Origin: Amycolatopsis lurida
Lineage (GTDB): Bacteria > Actinomycetota > Actinomycetes > Mycobacteriales > Pseudonocardiaceae
Assembly (NCBI RefSeq): GCF_900105055.1
Contig: NZ_FNTA01000004.1
Location: 2,201,501 to 2,265,500 of the forward strand
Reading direction: 5' to 3'
Length of the DNA: 64,000 nucleotides
The notes below the pieces were generated by a model that saw only the letters and a program-made list of their open reading frames with translations, ran no database searches and was not told the DNA's origin. The position numbers and the translations under genes are program-made. This document shows positions 17,442 through 26,246 of the stretch, piece after piece (the first letter of the stretch is position 1; each line of letters begins with the position of its first letter).

Positions 17442-18062
17442 TCAGGCGGCAGTGTCCGTCTTCAGCTTCTCGTCGATCTCCGGCAGCCAGAAGCACAGTT
17501 CGAAGGTCTTCATCCCGGCCCAGAGTCCGAGCTTCCGGCCCTGCGAAACCAAAGTGAGCGACGAGAACAGCAGCAGCACCGCGACGGCGGCGGCGACGAA
17601 CGGGTGCTTGCCCGCGAAGATGTCGACGATCGCGGCGATGGCGCCGAACAACAGTGGCGGCGCGCAGTTGCGCACCATGAGCCCGGACGCGCGCAGCCGC
17701 GTGACGTCGGCCGCGACCTCCTTGTCGTGCAGTTGCAGCGCGCACAGCAGGAGATGCGGGTTCTCCTTCAGGAACGGGCGGTCCTTCGCGGCGGGCATCC
17801 GGCGGACGAAATCCTGGGCCGCGTCCCGGTTCCGCCTGCGCGGCACGATCCGCTCCAACGCCTCCCCGAGCGGATAGGCCAGATAGCCCAGCAGGAAGCT
17901 CAGCACCACGATCACGACGACCAGCACCACGGTGGGCACGCCACCGATACTCGCCGCGGTCAGGATGTGGAGTTTCGCCCCGAGGTAGCCGAAGAACGCG
18001 ACGTACAACGCGCCGGGGATGGTGTAGGCGAAGAGATCGAAGACGCCGATCACGAAGTTCAC
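17442..18062 (-). CDS. Four-helix membrane protein of unknown function
   Basis: 206 residues from the GTG at 18062, chosen because a coherent membrane protein starts there (VNFVIGVFDLFAYTIPGALYVA); the frame extends to 18206 with a low-quality leader. Hydrophobic segments are about 3-25, 35-65 (TVVLVVVIVVLSFLLGYLAY), 140-160 (LLFGAIAAIVDIFAG) and 163-185. Between helices 2 and 3 is a soluble basic stretch with RRRNRDAAQDFVRRMPAAKD. I do not recognise the family. It is flanked by the inverted repeat at 17318 and the divergent nuclease-like gene, and nothing ties it to cobalamin. Confidence 0.7.
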   Translation of the reverse strand: MNFVIGVFDLFAYTIPGALYVAFFGYLGAKLHILTAASIGGVPTVVLVVVIVVLSFLLGYLAYPLGEALERIVPRRRNRDAAQDFVRRMPAAKDRPFLKENPHLLLCALQLHDKEVAADVTRLRASGLMVRNCAPPLLFGAIAAIVDIFAGKHPFVAAAVAVLLLFSSLTLVSQGRKLGLWAGMKTFELCFWLPEIDEKLKTDTAA

Positions 18063-18283
18063 CGGCCCATCCAACCACTTCGGGTGCCCGATGGTAAGAC
18101 GAAACGAGCAGGCAAGACCGCCCACGCTCGGCCGGGCCAAGAGATAGCGCAGGATGATCAACGCCCCCAACGGCCACACCGATGCTGCTGACGGCGAACC
18201 ACCCAAAAGCGTTACACCGGCACGGCGGGCTGGAGGCCACGCTAGAGGCAGGGAGCCATATCGGGCGACGAGGGGACTTACCC

Positions 18284-19387
18284 GTGATTACGTTGGACGC
18301 ACTGAGGGGTCATGTACTCGAAGAACATCTTGCGCGACTCTTGCGCAGCAATGGCTACCACCTGCTCGTTTCCGAGAGGCAAGATCCCGATGCCCTGAAA
18401 CGTGGCGCGCACGGTCTACTCGTGCGCGGGCGAGGTACGGATCACCAGGCTGATGTCCTCGGGGAACTAGTGCGGCCCGCGCCGTTCTCCCTGCCACTCC
18501 GAATCTTCGTCGAGGCCAAGTACCGCAAGTCGAAAGCCGATCTTCGCGATGTCCGAAACGCTCACGGCGTAATCCACGACGTCAACGAACAGTACGGAAC
18601 AGCATCCGCTGGATCTCGACGTATTCCGATGCGACGCTACCACTATCGCTATGCCCTGTTCTCCGTGTCCGGGTTCACCCGGCCCGCACAGCACTACGCG
18701 CTCGCGCAGCAGATCTCGTTGGTCGACCTGTCGAGCCCGGCCTTCGCCTCACTGTTGGCAGCGGTGGATCAAACCGCTCGTGAGCTGCACTCTTTGGCTG
18801 AACGATCGCGTATCTCGACCTTTCCTCGCGGCCAGGTCCGGACGGCTCTCAGACTCGCTCTCGGTACTTGGACCGCCGACGGGCACGACGCCCATGTCGG
18901 CGTTGAGCGAACTGACCATACCGCTCTCCGCGGGCAGTGGGCGAGCGAGCTGAATCCTGCAACTCAAGAATCCCAGCACCTTCCTGACGAATCGCTTGCT
19001 CGTATTGCCGACGACCTCGCGGACGACTCCGGGTACGACCTCATCTTGGGCTTTCCGCCCGCACCGTTCGTCTTGGTGCTGCGACCTGATGATCCGCATC
19101 GTCTCCGCGAATACCTGGAACGCAAAAGCTCGGACATTCTCGTGAACATCGCGACCGGACGAAGAGATGAGATCGCCGGCGACTGGGTGATCACGCCAGC
19201 GGACGAAGAACGCGGGTTTCAGCTCCGATTCGCGCTACCGACTCAGCTCGAGGACTGGCTTCTCCGCGCGGACGGTGCGGCCGCCCTACGGGCAAGGGAA
19301 GTCAAGAGCGCACTGCTTTCCTCGATCACGTTCTTCTACGGCGACCGCCTTGTCCGGCTACTCTTCCAGCCACGCCGCCGAACGTGA
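18284..19387 (+). CDS. Predicted PD-(D/E)XK nuclease-like protein (Mrr-like N-terminus)
   Basis: 367 residues from the GTG at 18284, which follows GAGGGG at about 18270-18275. The N-terminal 105 residues fit a restriction-endonuclease-like fold: a helix with E13/E14 (LEEHLARLLRSNGYHLL), a GRGTDHQAD segment ending in D57, and the E-x-K pair E77/K79 in IFVEAKYRKSK. That order is the Mrr/RecB-like active site. The remaining 260 residues are not recognised. Base and codon use look more AT-rich than the neighbouring cob genes, which suggests acquisition by transfer. The 3' end overlaps the convergent cobC gene by 30 bp. A role in restriction or defence is an inference from the fold. Confidence 0.7.
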   Translation: MITLDALRGHVLEEHLARLLRSNGYHLLVSERQDPDALKRGAHGLLVRGRGTDHQADVLGELVRPAPFSLPLRIFVEAKYRKSKADLRDVRNAHGVIHDVNEQYGTASAGSRRIPMRRYHYRYALFSVSGFTRPAQHYALAQQISLVDLSSPAFASLLAAVDQTARELHSLAERSRISTFPRGQVRTALRLALGTWTADGHDAHVGVERTDHTALRGQWASELNPATQESQHLPDESLARIADDLADDSGYDLILGFPPAPFVLVLRPDDPHRLREYLERKSSDILVNIATGRRDEIAGDWVITPADEERGFQLRFALPTQLEDWLLRADGAAALRAREVKSALLSSITFFYGDRLVRLLFQPRRRT

Positions 19388-20392
19388 CGAGATTTCTTGC
19401 CAAGCCGCCAGGAACCGATCCACCGTCTCCCGGTCCCGCACCGCGATCCGCAGGTACCGCGCGTCCAGCCCCGGGAAGGTGTCCCCACGCCGGACGGCGA
19501 AACCGTTCTCCCGCAACCGTTCCCGGACACCGTCGGCGCCGGGGAGCCGTACGAGCACGAAAGGACCCCGAGGCTCTCCGAGCACTTCGACGCCCAACGC
19601 GGTCAGACCCGAAACCAGGTACTCCCGGTCCGCTTCCGCCGCCACCGCCAGCTTTTCGGCTTCCTCCAGCGCCGCCGGGCGACAGCACGCCACCACGGCG
19701 ACGGCGGCGAGCGACGACACCGACCACGGGGGCTGGACCGCGCGCAGACCGTCCACAACGGACTCGCCGGCCAGTACGTATCCGGCGCGCAGGCCGGCGA
19801 TCCCCCAGGTCTTCGTCAGGCTGCGCAGGACGGCGAAACCGGGTTGTCCCGCAACGCTTTCGGTCTCACCGGGGACGGCGTCGAGGAAGGCCTCGTCGAC
19901 GACGACCAGGCGCCCCGGGCGCCCCAGCGCGAGCAGGTCCGCCGCCGGGTGCAACACGGACGTCGGGTTCGTGGGGTTCCCGACGAAGACCAGATCGGCT
20001 TCTTCCGGAACGTCGCCCAGCCGGAAGCCGTCGTCGGGGGACAGCAGCACCCGGTGCACGGGATGGCCTGCCGCGCGCAGAGCGGCCTCGGGTTCGGTGA
20101 ACTGCGGATGCACGACGACGGCGTGCGACGGCCGCGACGCCGTGGCCAGCAACGTGAACGCCTCTGCCGCGCCGGAGGTCACCAGCACCTGGGACTCCGG
20201 CAGCGAATGCCGGGCGGCGACCGCGGCCGTGGCGGCGGTGACGTCCGGATAAGCCGCCAGATCGTCGAGGGCCGCCGCCAGTTTGGCGCGCAGCCAAGCG
20301 GGTGGCACGGGGAGACGGACGTTGACCGCCAGATCGACGAGTCCTTCGCCGACTTCGCGATCACCGTGGTGCCAGAGGTCGTAGTCAGCCAT
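19358..20392 (-). CDS. cobC: Threonine-phosphate decarboxylase-like PLP enzyme (CobC)
   Basis: 344 residues of the class I/II aminotransferase fold close to histidinol-phosphate aminotransferase. The PLP lysine is K194 in SLTKTWGIAGLRAGY, the PLP-ring aspartate is in VVVDEAFL (D166), and GNPTNPT is at 139-145. In the cobalamin context this is CobC, which supplies the aminopropanol linker for CobD. It overlaps cobB by 8 bp and is the last gene of the cobalamin block chelatase-cobO-cobB-cobC. Without the context it could pass for a HisC, but the neighbours decide the call. Confidence 0.92.
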   Translation of the reverse strand: MADYDLWHHGDREVGEGLVDLAVNVRLPVPPAWLRAKLAAALDDLAAYPDVTAATAAVAARHSLPESQVLVTSGAAEAFTLLATASRPSHAVVVHPQFTEPEAALRAAGHPVHRVLLSPDDGFRLGDVPEEADLVFVGNPTNPTSVLHPAADLLALGRPGRLVVVDEAFLDAVPGETESVAGQPGFAVLRSLTKTWGIAGLRAGYVLAGESVVDGLRAVQPPWSVSSLAAVAVVACCRPAALEEAEKLAVAAEADREYLVSGLTALGVEVLGEPRGPFVLVRLPGADGVRERLRENGFAVRRGDTFPGLDARYLRIAVRDRETVDRFLAAWQEISSRSAAWLEE

Positions 20393-21719
20393 GGTCGTGC
20401 ACCGCGGTGGCGAACCGTTCGGCGAGTTCGGGGTAGCCCGCCCAATGGACGTGCAGGTACGACGCGTGCAGGGACGCCGAAGCGAAACCGTCGGGAATGC
20501 GGTCCCAGCCCCACGCCGGGGTCGGGCCGCTGCCGGGTTCGATGATCGTGCGGTGGAATTCGTGCCCGGTGACGCGTTGCCCCGCGACGGCGAGCACGCT
20601 GTCCGCGGGCGCGAAAGCCTGGCGGTAGCCGAGTTTCCCGCGTTTCGTCATGGTGGCCGATGCGTCGAGGACACCGGTCATCGGTGTCCCGTCGATGTCC
20701 TGGCACAGGTACAGCAGCCCGGCGCACTCCGCCACGACGGGCATTCCGTCGCCGACGGCCCGCGTGACCGCGGTCCGCAGCGGGGCGTTCGCCGACAGTT
20801 CCTCGGCGTGCACCTCGGGGAAGCCGCCGCCGAAGTACAGCCCGGCGCAGCCTTCGGGAAGTTCCTTGTCCTGCAACGGATCCACGTCGACGACGTCCAC
20901 ACCGGCGGCGGCGAGCAGCTCGACGGCCTCGGTGTAGCGGAAGGTGAACGCGGGACCGGCCGCCGCGGCGACCACCGAACGGCGTCCGTCGTATGCGAAC
21001 GGAGGCCGCCAAGGCTCCCCCGAAAGCCGCGAAGCCGACCGGGCGACCTGCACGATCGCACCGAGGTCCACGCCCTCGCTGATCCATGCCGCCAGCTCCG
21101 GCAGCAGTCGTTCCGACTCGCTCGCCCGCTCCGCCGCCGGGACCAGACCGAGGTGACGGCTCGGCGCGTGGATCTCTTCGTTGCGGTACAACGTTCCCAG
21201 CAGCGGGACACCGGTCGCTTCCAGCGCGGTGACGATCTCGTCCGCGTGCCGTTGCGAGCCCAGCTTGTTCAGGATGACGCCGGCCAGGCGGACGCGCGTG
21301 TCGTACTGCGCGAACCCGAGTACGGTCGCGGCGACACTGCGCGACGCGGCCGAGGCGTCCACGACCAGCACCACGGGCGCGTCCAGCAGCCGCGCCACAT
21401 GCGCCGTCGACGCGTACCCCTCGGTGCCGAGCGCCCCGTCGAACAGGCCCATCACGCCTTCGATGACCGCGATGTCGGCACCGGCGGAACCGTGCCGCAG
21501 CAACGGGATCAGCCGATCCTCACCCTGGAGGAACGGGTCGAGGTTGCGCGGGGGCCGTCCGGTGGCGAGGGCGTGGTAGCTCGGGTCGATGAAGTCGGGG
21601 CCGACCTTGTGCCCGGAGACCTTCAGCCCCCGCGCGCGCAACGCCGCCATCAGGCCCGCGGCGATCGTGGTCTTGCCGTGCCCCGAACCGGGCGCGGCGA
21701 TGACCACGCGATTCACCAT
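20385..21719 (-). CDS. cobB: Cobyrinic (hydrogenobyrinic) acid a,c-diamide synthase
   Basis: 444 residues from the ATG at 21719. CobB amidates the a and c side chains of hydrogenobyrinic acid using glutamine and ATP. The P-loop is GSGHGKTT at 11-18, followed by HKVGPDFIDPSYH and EGVMGLFDGA. The C-terminal amidotransferase domain has FGGGFPEVHAEEL and the cysteine in VVAECAGLLYL, with GYRQA and GHEFHRT near the end. The start overlaps the cobO stop by 7 bp; the open frame beyond it runs across cobO and is not used. Confidence 0.95.
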   Translation of the reverse strand: MVNRVVIAAPGSGHGKTTIAAGLMAALRARGLKVSGHKVGPDFIDPSYHALATGRPPRNLDPFLQGEDRLIPLLRHGSAGADIAVIEGVMGLFDGALGTEGYASTAHVARLLDAPVVLVVDASAASRSVAATVLGFAQYDTRVRLAGVILNKLGSQRHADEIVTALEATGVPLLGTLYRNEEIHAPSRHLGLVPAAERASESERLLPELAAWISEGVDLGAIVQVARSASRLSGEPWRPPFAYDGRRSVVAAAAGPAFTFRYTEAVELLAAAGVDVVDVDPLQDKELPEGCAGLYFGGGFPEVHAEELSANAPLRTAVTRAVGDGMPVVAECAGLLYLCQDIDGTPMTGVLDASATMTKRGKLGYRQAFAPADSVLAVAGQRVTGHEFHRTIIEPGSGPTPAWGWDRIPDGFASASLHASYLHVHWAGYPELAERFATAVHDHG

Positions 21720-22327
21720 TCGATGCCTCGCTGGCCCTTTTGCCCCGCGTCCATCGGATGCTTCACCTTCGTCATCTCGGTGACCAGGTCCGCGGCCTCG
21801 ATCAGCTCGGGCGGGGCGTACCGGCCGGTGATCACCACGTGCTGGTGGCCGGGACGCGCGGTCAGCGTCGAGACGACGTCGTCCACTTCGAGCCAGCCCC
21901 ATTTAAGCAGGTAGCTGAACTCGTCGAGGACGTAGAAGTCGTGGGTCTCGGCGGCGAGACGGCGTTTGATCTCGGCCCAGCCCTCACGCGCGTTCTCGGC
22001 GTGGTCCTCCTCGGAACCGGATTTGCGCGCCCAGCTCCAGCCTTCGCCCATTTTGTGCCACTCCACCGGGCCGCCCTGTCCGGTGTCGTCGTGCAGCTTG
22101 CCGAGGGCACGGAACGCGGCTTCTTCGCCGACGCGCCACTTCGCCGACTTGACGAACTGGAACACGCCGATCGACCAGCCCTGGTTCCACGCGCGCAGCG
22201 CCATCCCGAACGCGGCCGTGGACTTGCCCTTCATCTCGCCGGTGTGCACGGCGAGCAGCGGGCGGTTGCGGCGCTGACGGGTGGTGAGCCCGTCGTTCGG
22301 CACGGTTTCCGGTTTGCCCTGGGGCAT
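21713..22327 (-). CDS. cobO: Corrinoid adenosyltransferase (CobO/BtuR type)
   Basis: 204 residues. CobO attaches the 5'-deoxyadenosyl group to cob(I)yrinic acid a,c-diamide. The modified P-loop is GEMKGKST at 30-37, and other family segments are GVFQFVKSAKW, LDEFSYLLKWGWL and VVITGRYAPPELIEAADLVTEM. The start codon shares a base with the chelatase stop (TAATG), so both are coupled. It is a BtuR-type, not a PduO-type, adenosyltransferase. Confidence 0.96.
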   Translation of the reverse strand: MPQGKPETVPNDGLTTRQRRNRPLLAVHTGEMKGKSTAAFGMALRAWNQGWSIGVFQFVKSAKWRVGEEAAFRALGKLHDDTGQGGPVEWHKMGEGWSWARKSGSEEDHAENAREGWAEIKRRLAAETHDFYVLDEFSYLLKWGWLEVDDVVSTLTARPGHQHVVITGRYAPPELIEAADLVTEMTKVKHPMDAGQKGQRGIEW

Positions 22328-24288
22328 TACGCCGCCTTTCCGGAGATACGCGTACGGACGGCGCCCGCGAGGGTGTCGGCGGCGACCTCGGCGACCGGGA
22401 CATGCTCGGCGCCAAGGTGCTCGGCCAGTTCCGCGGCGAGCCCGAGCCGCATTTTCCCGCTCTCGCAGTCCATCACGATCGAAGTCACGTTCCCGGCCAG
22501 CAGCCCGGCGGCCTGTTTCGCGCGCTGGACGGCGTCGGCGCCGCTGGTCGCGCGGCCGTCGGTGACGACGACGAGCAGCGGACGCCGCAGCGGATCACGG
22601 ACCGCTTCGATCCGCAGGACCCGCGCCGCCTCAAGGAGTCCTTCGGCCAGCGGTGTCCGTCCGCCGGTCGCGAGACCGTCCAAACGGGACGCGGCGGCGT
22701 CGACGCTGATCGTCGGCGGGAGCGCGAGTTCGGCACCGGAGGCGCGGAAGGTCACCAGGCCGACCTTGTCGCGACGCTGGTAGGCGTCGAGCAGCAGCGA
22801 CAGCACGGCGGTCTTGACCTCGCGCATCCGCTGCCGCGCGCCCATCGAGCCGGACGCGTCGACGCAGAACAGCACCAGGTTGCCCTCGCGCCCTTCCCGC
22901 CGCGCGAACCGGAGATCCTGGGGCCGCACCACGAGTCCGGCGCCACTGCGGCCGCGGGACCGCTGATGCGGCGCGGCCGCGCGCACGGTCGCGAGCAGAT
23001 GCGGATGCCCGTCCCTGGTCCCGGCGGGCTGGACGCCGATGGTCCGCCCGTTGTCGGTGATCGCCCTCGACCGCCGTCCGGCGGCACCCTCACCGGTGCC
23101 CTTCACCTCGAAACGCCTGGCACGAAAGGCTTCCCCGGCCCCGACCGGTTTCTGGTCACCACCGCTCTTGCCGCCGCCCGACGGCTCCTGACCGCCGCCG
23201 TCCGACGGCGGAGCCTCACCGCCCTCAGGAGGGGCACCGGAACCGGGGCCGCCGTCGTCGTCGGGACCGGGGCCTTCCGGCTCGGCGTCCTGGAGCGCCT
23301 GTTCCAGCTGCTCCTCGGAGATCCCGGGCGCGTCGAAGGGATTCCGGCGACGGCGGTGCGGCAGCGCGAGCCGGGCCGCGACCCGGACGTCGTCGGTGGT
23401 CACCTCGGTGCGCCCGGCCCAGGCGGCGTGCGCGACCGCGGTCCGCGCGGTCACGATATCCGCGCGCATCCCGTCGACCTCGAAGGACGCGCAGACCTCC
23501 GCGATCTGCCGCAGCGCGTCGTCGGGGAGTTTGACCGACGGCAGAAGTCGTTGCGCCGCCTCGATGTCCGCGGCGAGTTCGGCGTCGGCCGCGGCGTACT
23601 GGCCGGCGAAACCGTCGGGATCGGCCTCGTAGGCGAGCCGCCGCCGGACGACCTCGACCCGCAGTTCGGGATCCCGGCTGGACGCGACCTCGACGGTGAG
23701 CCCGAAGCGGTCCAGCAACTGCGGCCGCAGTTCGCCTTCCTCGGGGTTCATCGTGCCGATGAGAACGAACCGGGCCGCGTGCGACACCGAGACACCCTCG
23801 CGTTCGACGGTCGCGCGCCCCATGGCGGCGGCGTCGAGCAGCGTGTCGACCAGGTGGTCGTGCAGGAGGTTGACCTCGTCCACGTACAGCAGCCCGCGAT
23901 GCGCGGCCGCGAGCAGACCGGGCTGGAAATCGGTGACGCCGTCCGCGAGCGCGCGTTCCAGGTTCAGCGAACCGATCACCCGGTCTTCGGCCGCGCCGAC
24001 CGGCAGCTCCACGAGCCGCGCGGGACGGCGGTGCGCGGGCGAACCTTCGGCGTGCGGGCCGTCGGGGCAAGCCGGGTCGGGCTCGACGGGGTCGCAGGAG
24101 AACCGGCACGCGTCCACCACGTCGACGCCGGGCAGCAGACCGGCCAGCGCGCGCACCATCGTCGACTTCGCCGTGCCCTTCTCCCCGCGCACCAGCACCC
24201 CGCCGACGGCGGGCGAGATCGAGGAAAGCACCAGCGCCAGGCGCAGATCCGGCATCCCCACAACGGCGGTGAACGGGTACGGCTTCAC
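22327..24288 (-). CDS. ChlI-ChlD fusion AAA+/VWA chelatase subunit, probable CobN partner
   Basis: 653 residues from the GTG at 24288. The N-terminal AAA+ domain has Walker A GEKGTAKST (35-43) and Walker B LLYVDEVNLLHD. A linker of about 80 residues rich in Pro, Gly, Asp and Glu follows. The C-terminal von Willebrand A domain has a MIDAS motif DASGSMG and TDGRATSG. This BchI-BchD-like fusion drives metal insertion by the large chelatase subunit. In actinomycetes lacking CobS/CobT chelatase proteins it is thought to serve CobN; here cobN is 22 kb away at 46209. It is the first gene of the minus-strand block ending with cobC and is divergent from cobL. Confidence 0.9.
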   Translation of the reverse strand: MKPYPFTAVVGMPDLRLALVLSSISPAVGGVLVRGEKGTAKSTMVRALAGLLPGVDVVDACRFSCDPVEPDPACPDGPHAEGSPAHRRPARLVELPVGAAEDRVIGSLNLERALADGVTDFQPGLLAAAHRGLLYVDEVNLLHDHLVDTLLDAAAMGRATVEREGVSVSHAARFVLIGTMNPEEGELRPQLLDRFGLTVEVASSRDPELRVEVVRRRLAYEADPDGFAGQYAAADAELAADIEAAQRLLPSVKLPDDALRQIAEVCASFEVDGMRADIVTARTAVAHAAWAGRTEVTTDDVRVAARLALPHRRRRNPFDAPGISEEQLEQALQDAEPEGPGPDDDGGPGSGAPPEGGEAPPSDGGGQEPSGGGKSGGDQKPVGAGEAFRARRFEVKGTGEGAAGRRSRAITDNGRTIGVQPAGTRDGHPHLLATVRAAAPHQRSRGRSGAGLVVRPQDLRFARREGREGNLVLFCVDASGSMGARQRMREVKTAVLSLLLDAYQRRDKVGLVTFRASGAELALPPTISVDAAASRLDGLATGGRTPLAEGLLEAARVLRIEAVRDPLRRPLLVVVTDGRATSGADAVQRAKQAAGLLAGNVTSIVMDCESGKMRLGLAAELAEHLGAEHVPVAEVAADTLAGAVRTRISGKAA

Positions 24289-24348
24289 AGCACTCCCTGT
24301 CGTCGACGACCTCCGGCCGATCATCGCATAGGAATTCCGTCATCTACC

Positions 24349-25488
24349 GTGACCGAGGTGCGCGAAAAATCACCCCTGACGGTCGTCGGGATCGGGGCCG
24401 ACGGCTGGCCCGGCCTGTCCGAGCGGGCCAAGGAAGCACTGCTCGGCGCCGACGTGGTCGTGGGCTCGCCGCGGCAGCTCGCGTACTTGCCCGCCGGGAT
24501 GAAAAGCGAACCCTGGCCGAGCCCGCTCCTTCCCGGCCTGGACGCCTTCCTCGCCGAGCGGGAAGGCCGCGTCTGCGTGCTGGCCAGCGGTGATCCCCTG
24601 TTGTCCGGCATCGGCACGACGCTGATCCAGCGCGGCTACGACGTCGAGGTCCTGCCCGCGCTCTCCTCGGCCACGCTCGCCCGCGCGAAGCTCGGCTGGT
24701 CGGCGGAGGAGACCGAAGTGGTCACTGTCGTCGGCCGCGCGATCAGCCGGGTGAACCGTGTGCTCACGCCCGGCCGGAAGATCCTCGTGCTCGGTGCGAA
24801 CGCCGAAGACCTGCTCGACCTCCTCAAAGCCCGCGGTTACGGCAAGAGCCGCGTCACCGCGCTGTCCGACCTCGGCGGCCCGGAAGAGCGTGTCGGCCCC
24901 GGCACGCTGACCGTGTTCGCCATCGAGGCCGACGGCCCCGCGCTGCCGCTGACCGGCCTCCCCGACGACGCCTTCGAGCACGACGGACAGCTCACCAAAC
25001 GCGACCTCCGCGCGTCCGCGCTGGCCAGGCTCGCGCCGACGCCCGGTGAACTGCTGTGGGACGTCGGCGCGGGCGCGGGCAGCGTCGGGATCGAGTGGTC
25101 CCGGATCCATCCCGCGAACCGGGCGATCGCGATCGAGCGGTCGCCCGAGCGGGCCGCCCGCATCACCCGGAACGCGCACGCGCTCGGCGTCCCGGAACTC
25201 GACGTGGTGATCGGCGCGGCGCCGGACGCACTCGATGGGCTGACCAGGCCGCACGCAATCTTCGTCGGCGGCGGGCTGACCGTGCCCGGGCTGCTGGACG
25301 CCTGCCTGGCGACCGGCGCGCGGATCGTCGCGCACGGCGTGACCCTCGAATCCGAACAGGTGCTGGCCCGCGCGTACGGCGAACACGGCGGGGAGCTGAT
25401 CCGCGTCGGCGTCGAACAAGCCGCGCCGCTGGGCGGATTCACCGGCTGGACCCCGGCGCGAGCCGTGACGCAGTGGAGCAAACCTTGA
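24349..25488 (+). CDS. cobL: Precorrin-6Y C5,15-methyltransferase (decarboxylating)
   Basis: 379 residues from the GTG at 24349; a GTG at 24358 is a close alternative, and the long open frame upstream is antisense to the chelatase gene. CobL is a fusion of two SAM methyltransferases. The N-terminal CbiE-like half begins LTVVGIGADGWPGLSERAKE and has LASGDPLLSGIG. The C-terminal CbiT-like half has WDVGAGAGSVGIEW and IFVGGG. It methylates C5 and C15 and removes the C12 acetate carboxyl. Its stop is overlapped by the TTG start of cobM, making cobL-cobM-Gfo/Idh-cobK one run of overlapping genes. Confidence 0.95.
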   Translation: MTEVREKSPLTVVGIGADGWPGLSERAKEALLGADVVVGSPRQLAYLPAGMKSEPWPSPLLPGLDAFLAEREGRVCVLASGDPLLSGIGTTLIQRGYDVEVLPALSSATLARAKLGWSAEETEVVTVVGRAISRVNRVLTPGRKILVLGANAEDLLDLLKARGYGKSRVTALSDLGGPEERVGPGTLTVFAIEADGPALPLTGLPDDAFEHDGQLTKRDLRASALARLAPTPGELLWDVGAGAGSVGIEWSRIHPANRAIAIERSPERAARITRNAHALGVPELDVVIGAAPDALDGLTRPHAIFVGGGLTVPGLLDACLATGARIVAHGVTLESEQVLARAYGEHGGELIRVGVEQAAPLGGFTGWTPARAVTQWSKP

Positions 25489-26246
25489 CAGTGCACTTCA
25501 TCGGAGCCGGACCCGGCGCCGCCGACCTCATCACCGTGCGGGGCCGTGACCTGCTCGGCCGCTGCGAGACCTGCCTGTACCCCGGCAGCATGACGCCCAC
25601 GGACCTGCTCGCCCATTGCCCGGACGGCGCGGTGCTCATCGACACCGCGAACCTCGCCCTGCCCGCGATCGTCGAGCGCATGGTCGAGGCCCACGGCAAG
25701 GGCCACGAGATCGCGCGGCTCTGCTCCGGTGATCCGTCGATCTACAGCGCGGTCGCCGAGCAGATGCGCCGTCTCGACGCGGCCGGCGTTCCCTACGACG
25801 TCACGCCCGGTGTCCCCGCGTTCGCCGCCGCGGCCGCGCTGCTCAACCGCGAACTGACCGTGCCCGAGGTCGGCCAGAGCCTGGTCATCACGCGCGCGCA
25901 GGCCCGATCGACCGCCATGCCACCGGGGGAAACGCTGGCGAACTTCGCGCGCACCGGCACCACGCTCGCGCTGCATCTGGCGATCAACCGCATAGAGCAA
26001 GTAGTCGACGAATTGCGGCCGTTCTACACCGACGACTGCCCGGCGGCGGTGGTGGCGCTGGCGAGCCAGCCCGGTGAGCAGGTGCTGCGCGGCACGCTGG
26101 GCACCATCGCGGCGCAAGCCCGCGAGGCTGGGATCAGCCGCGCCGCGATGATCTTCGTCGGGCAAACCCTTGCCGCGGAAGGGTTTCCCGACAGCTTCCT
26201 GTACTCGGCCACCCGCGATCGCGCCAACCAACCGGAGTCGCTGTGA
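25485..26246 (+). CDS. cobM: Precorrin-4 C11-methyltransferase
   Basis: 253 residues from the TTG at 25485, which gives the family N-terminus TVHFIGAGPGAADLITVRG and overlaps the cobL stop as TTGA. GTG codons at 25473 and 25491 are alternatives. Motifs include CLYPGS, ARLCSGDPSIYSAVAEQM, VTPGVPAFAAAAALL and TLALHLAIN. CobM methylates C11 of precorrin-4 with SAM. The 3' end overlaps the Gfo/Idh gene by 4 bp. Confidence 0.94.
   Translation: MTVHFIGAGPGAADLITVRGRDLLGRCETCLYPGSMTPTDLLAHCPDGAVLIDTANLALPAIVERMVEAHGKGHEIARLCSGDPSIYSAVAEQMRRLDAAGVPYDVTPGVPAFAAAAALLNRELTVPEVGQSLVITRAQARSTAMPPGETLANFARTGTTLALHLAINRIEQVVDELRPFYTDDCPAAVVALASQPGEQVLRGTLGTIAAQAREAGISRAAMIFVGQTLAAEGFPDSFLYSATRDRANQPESL

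Noticed and set aside
22402..24348. In-frame extension that would make cobL about 1028 residues
   Set aside because: The extra sequence is antisense to the AAA+/VWA chelatase gene and has no CobL homology.
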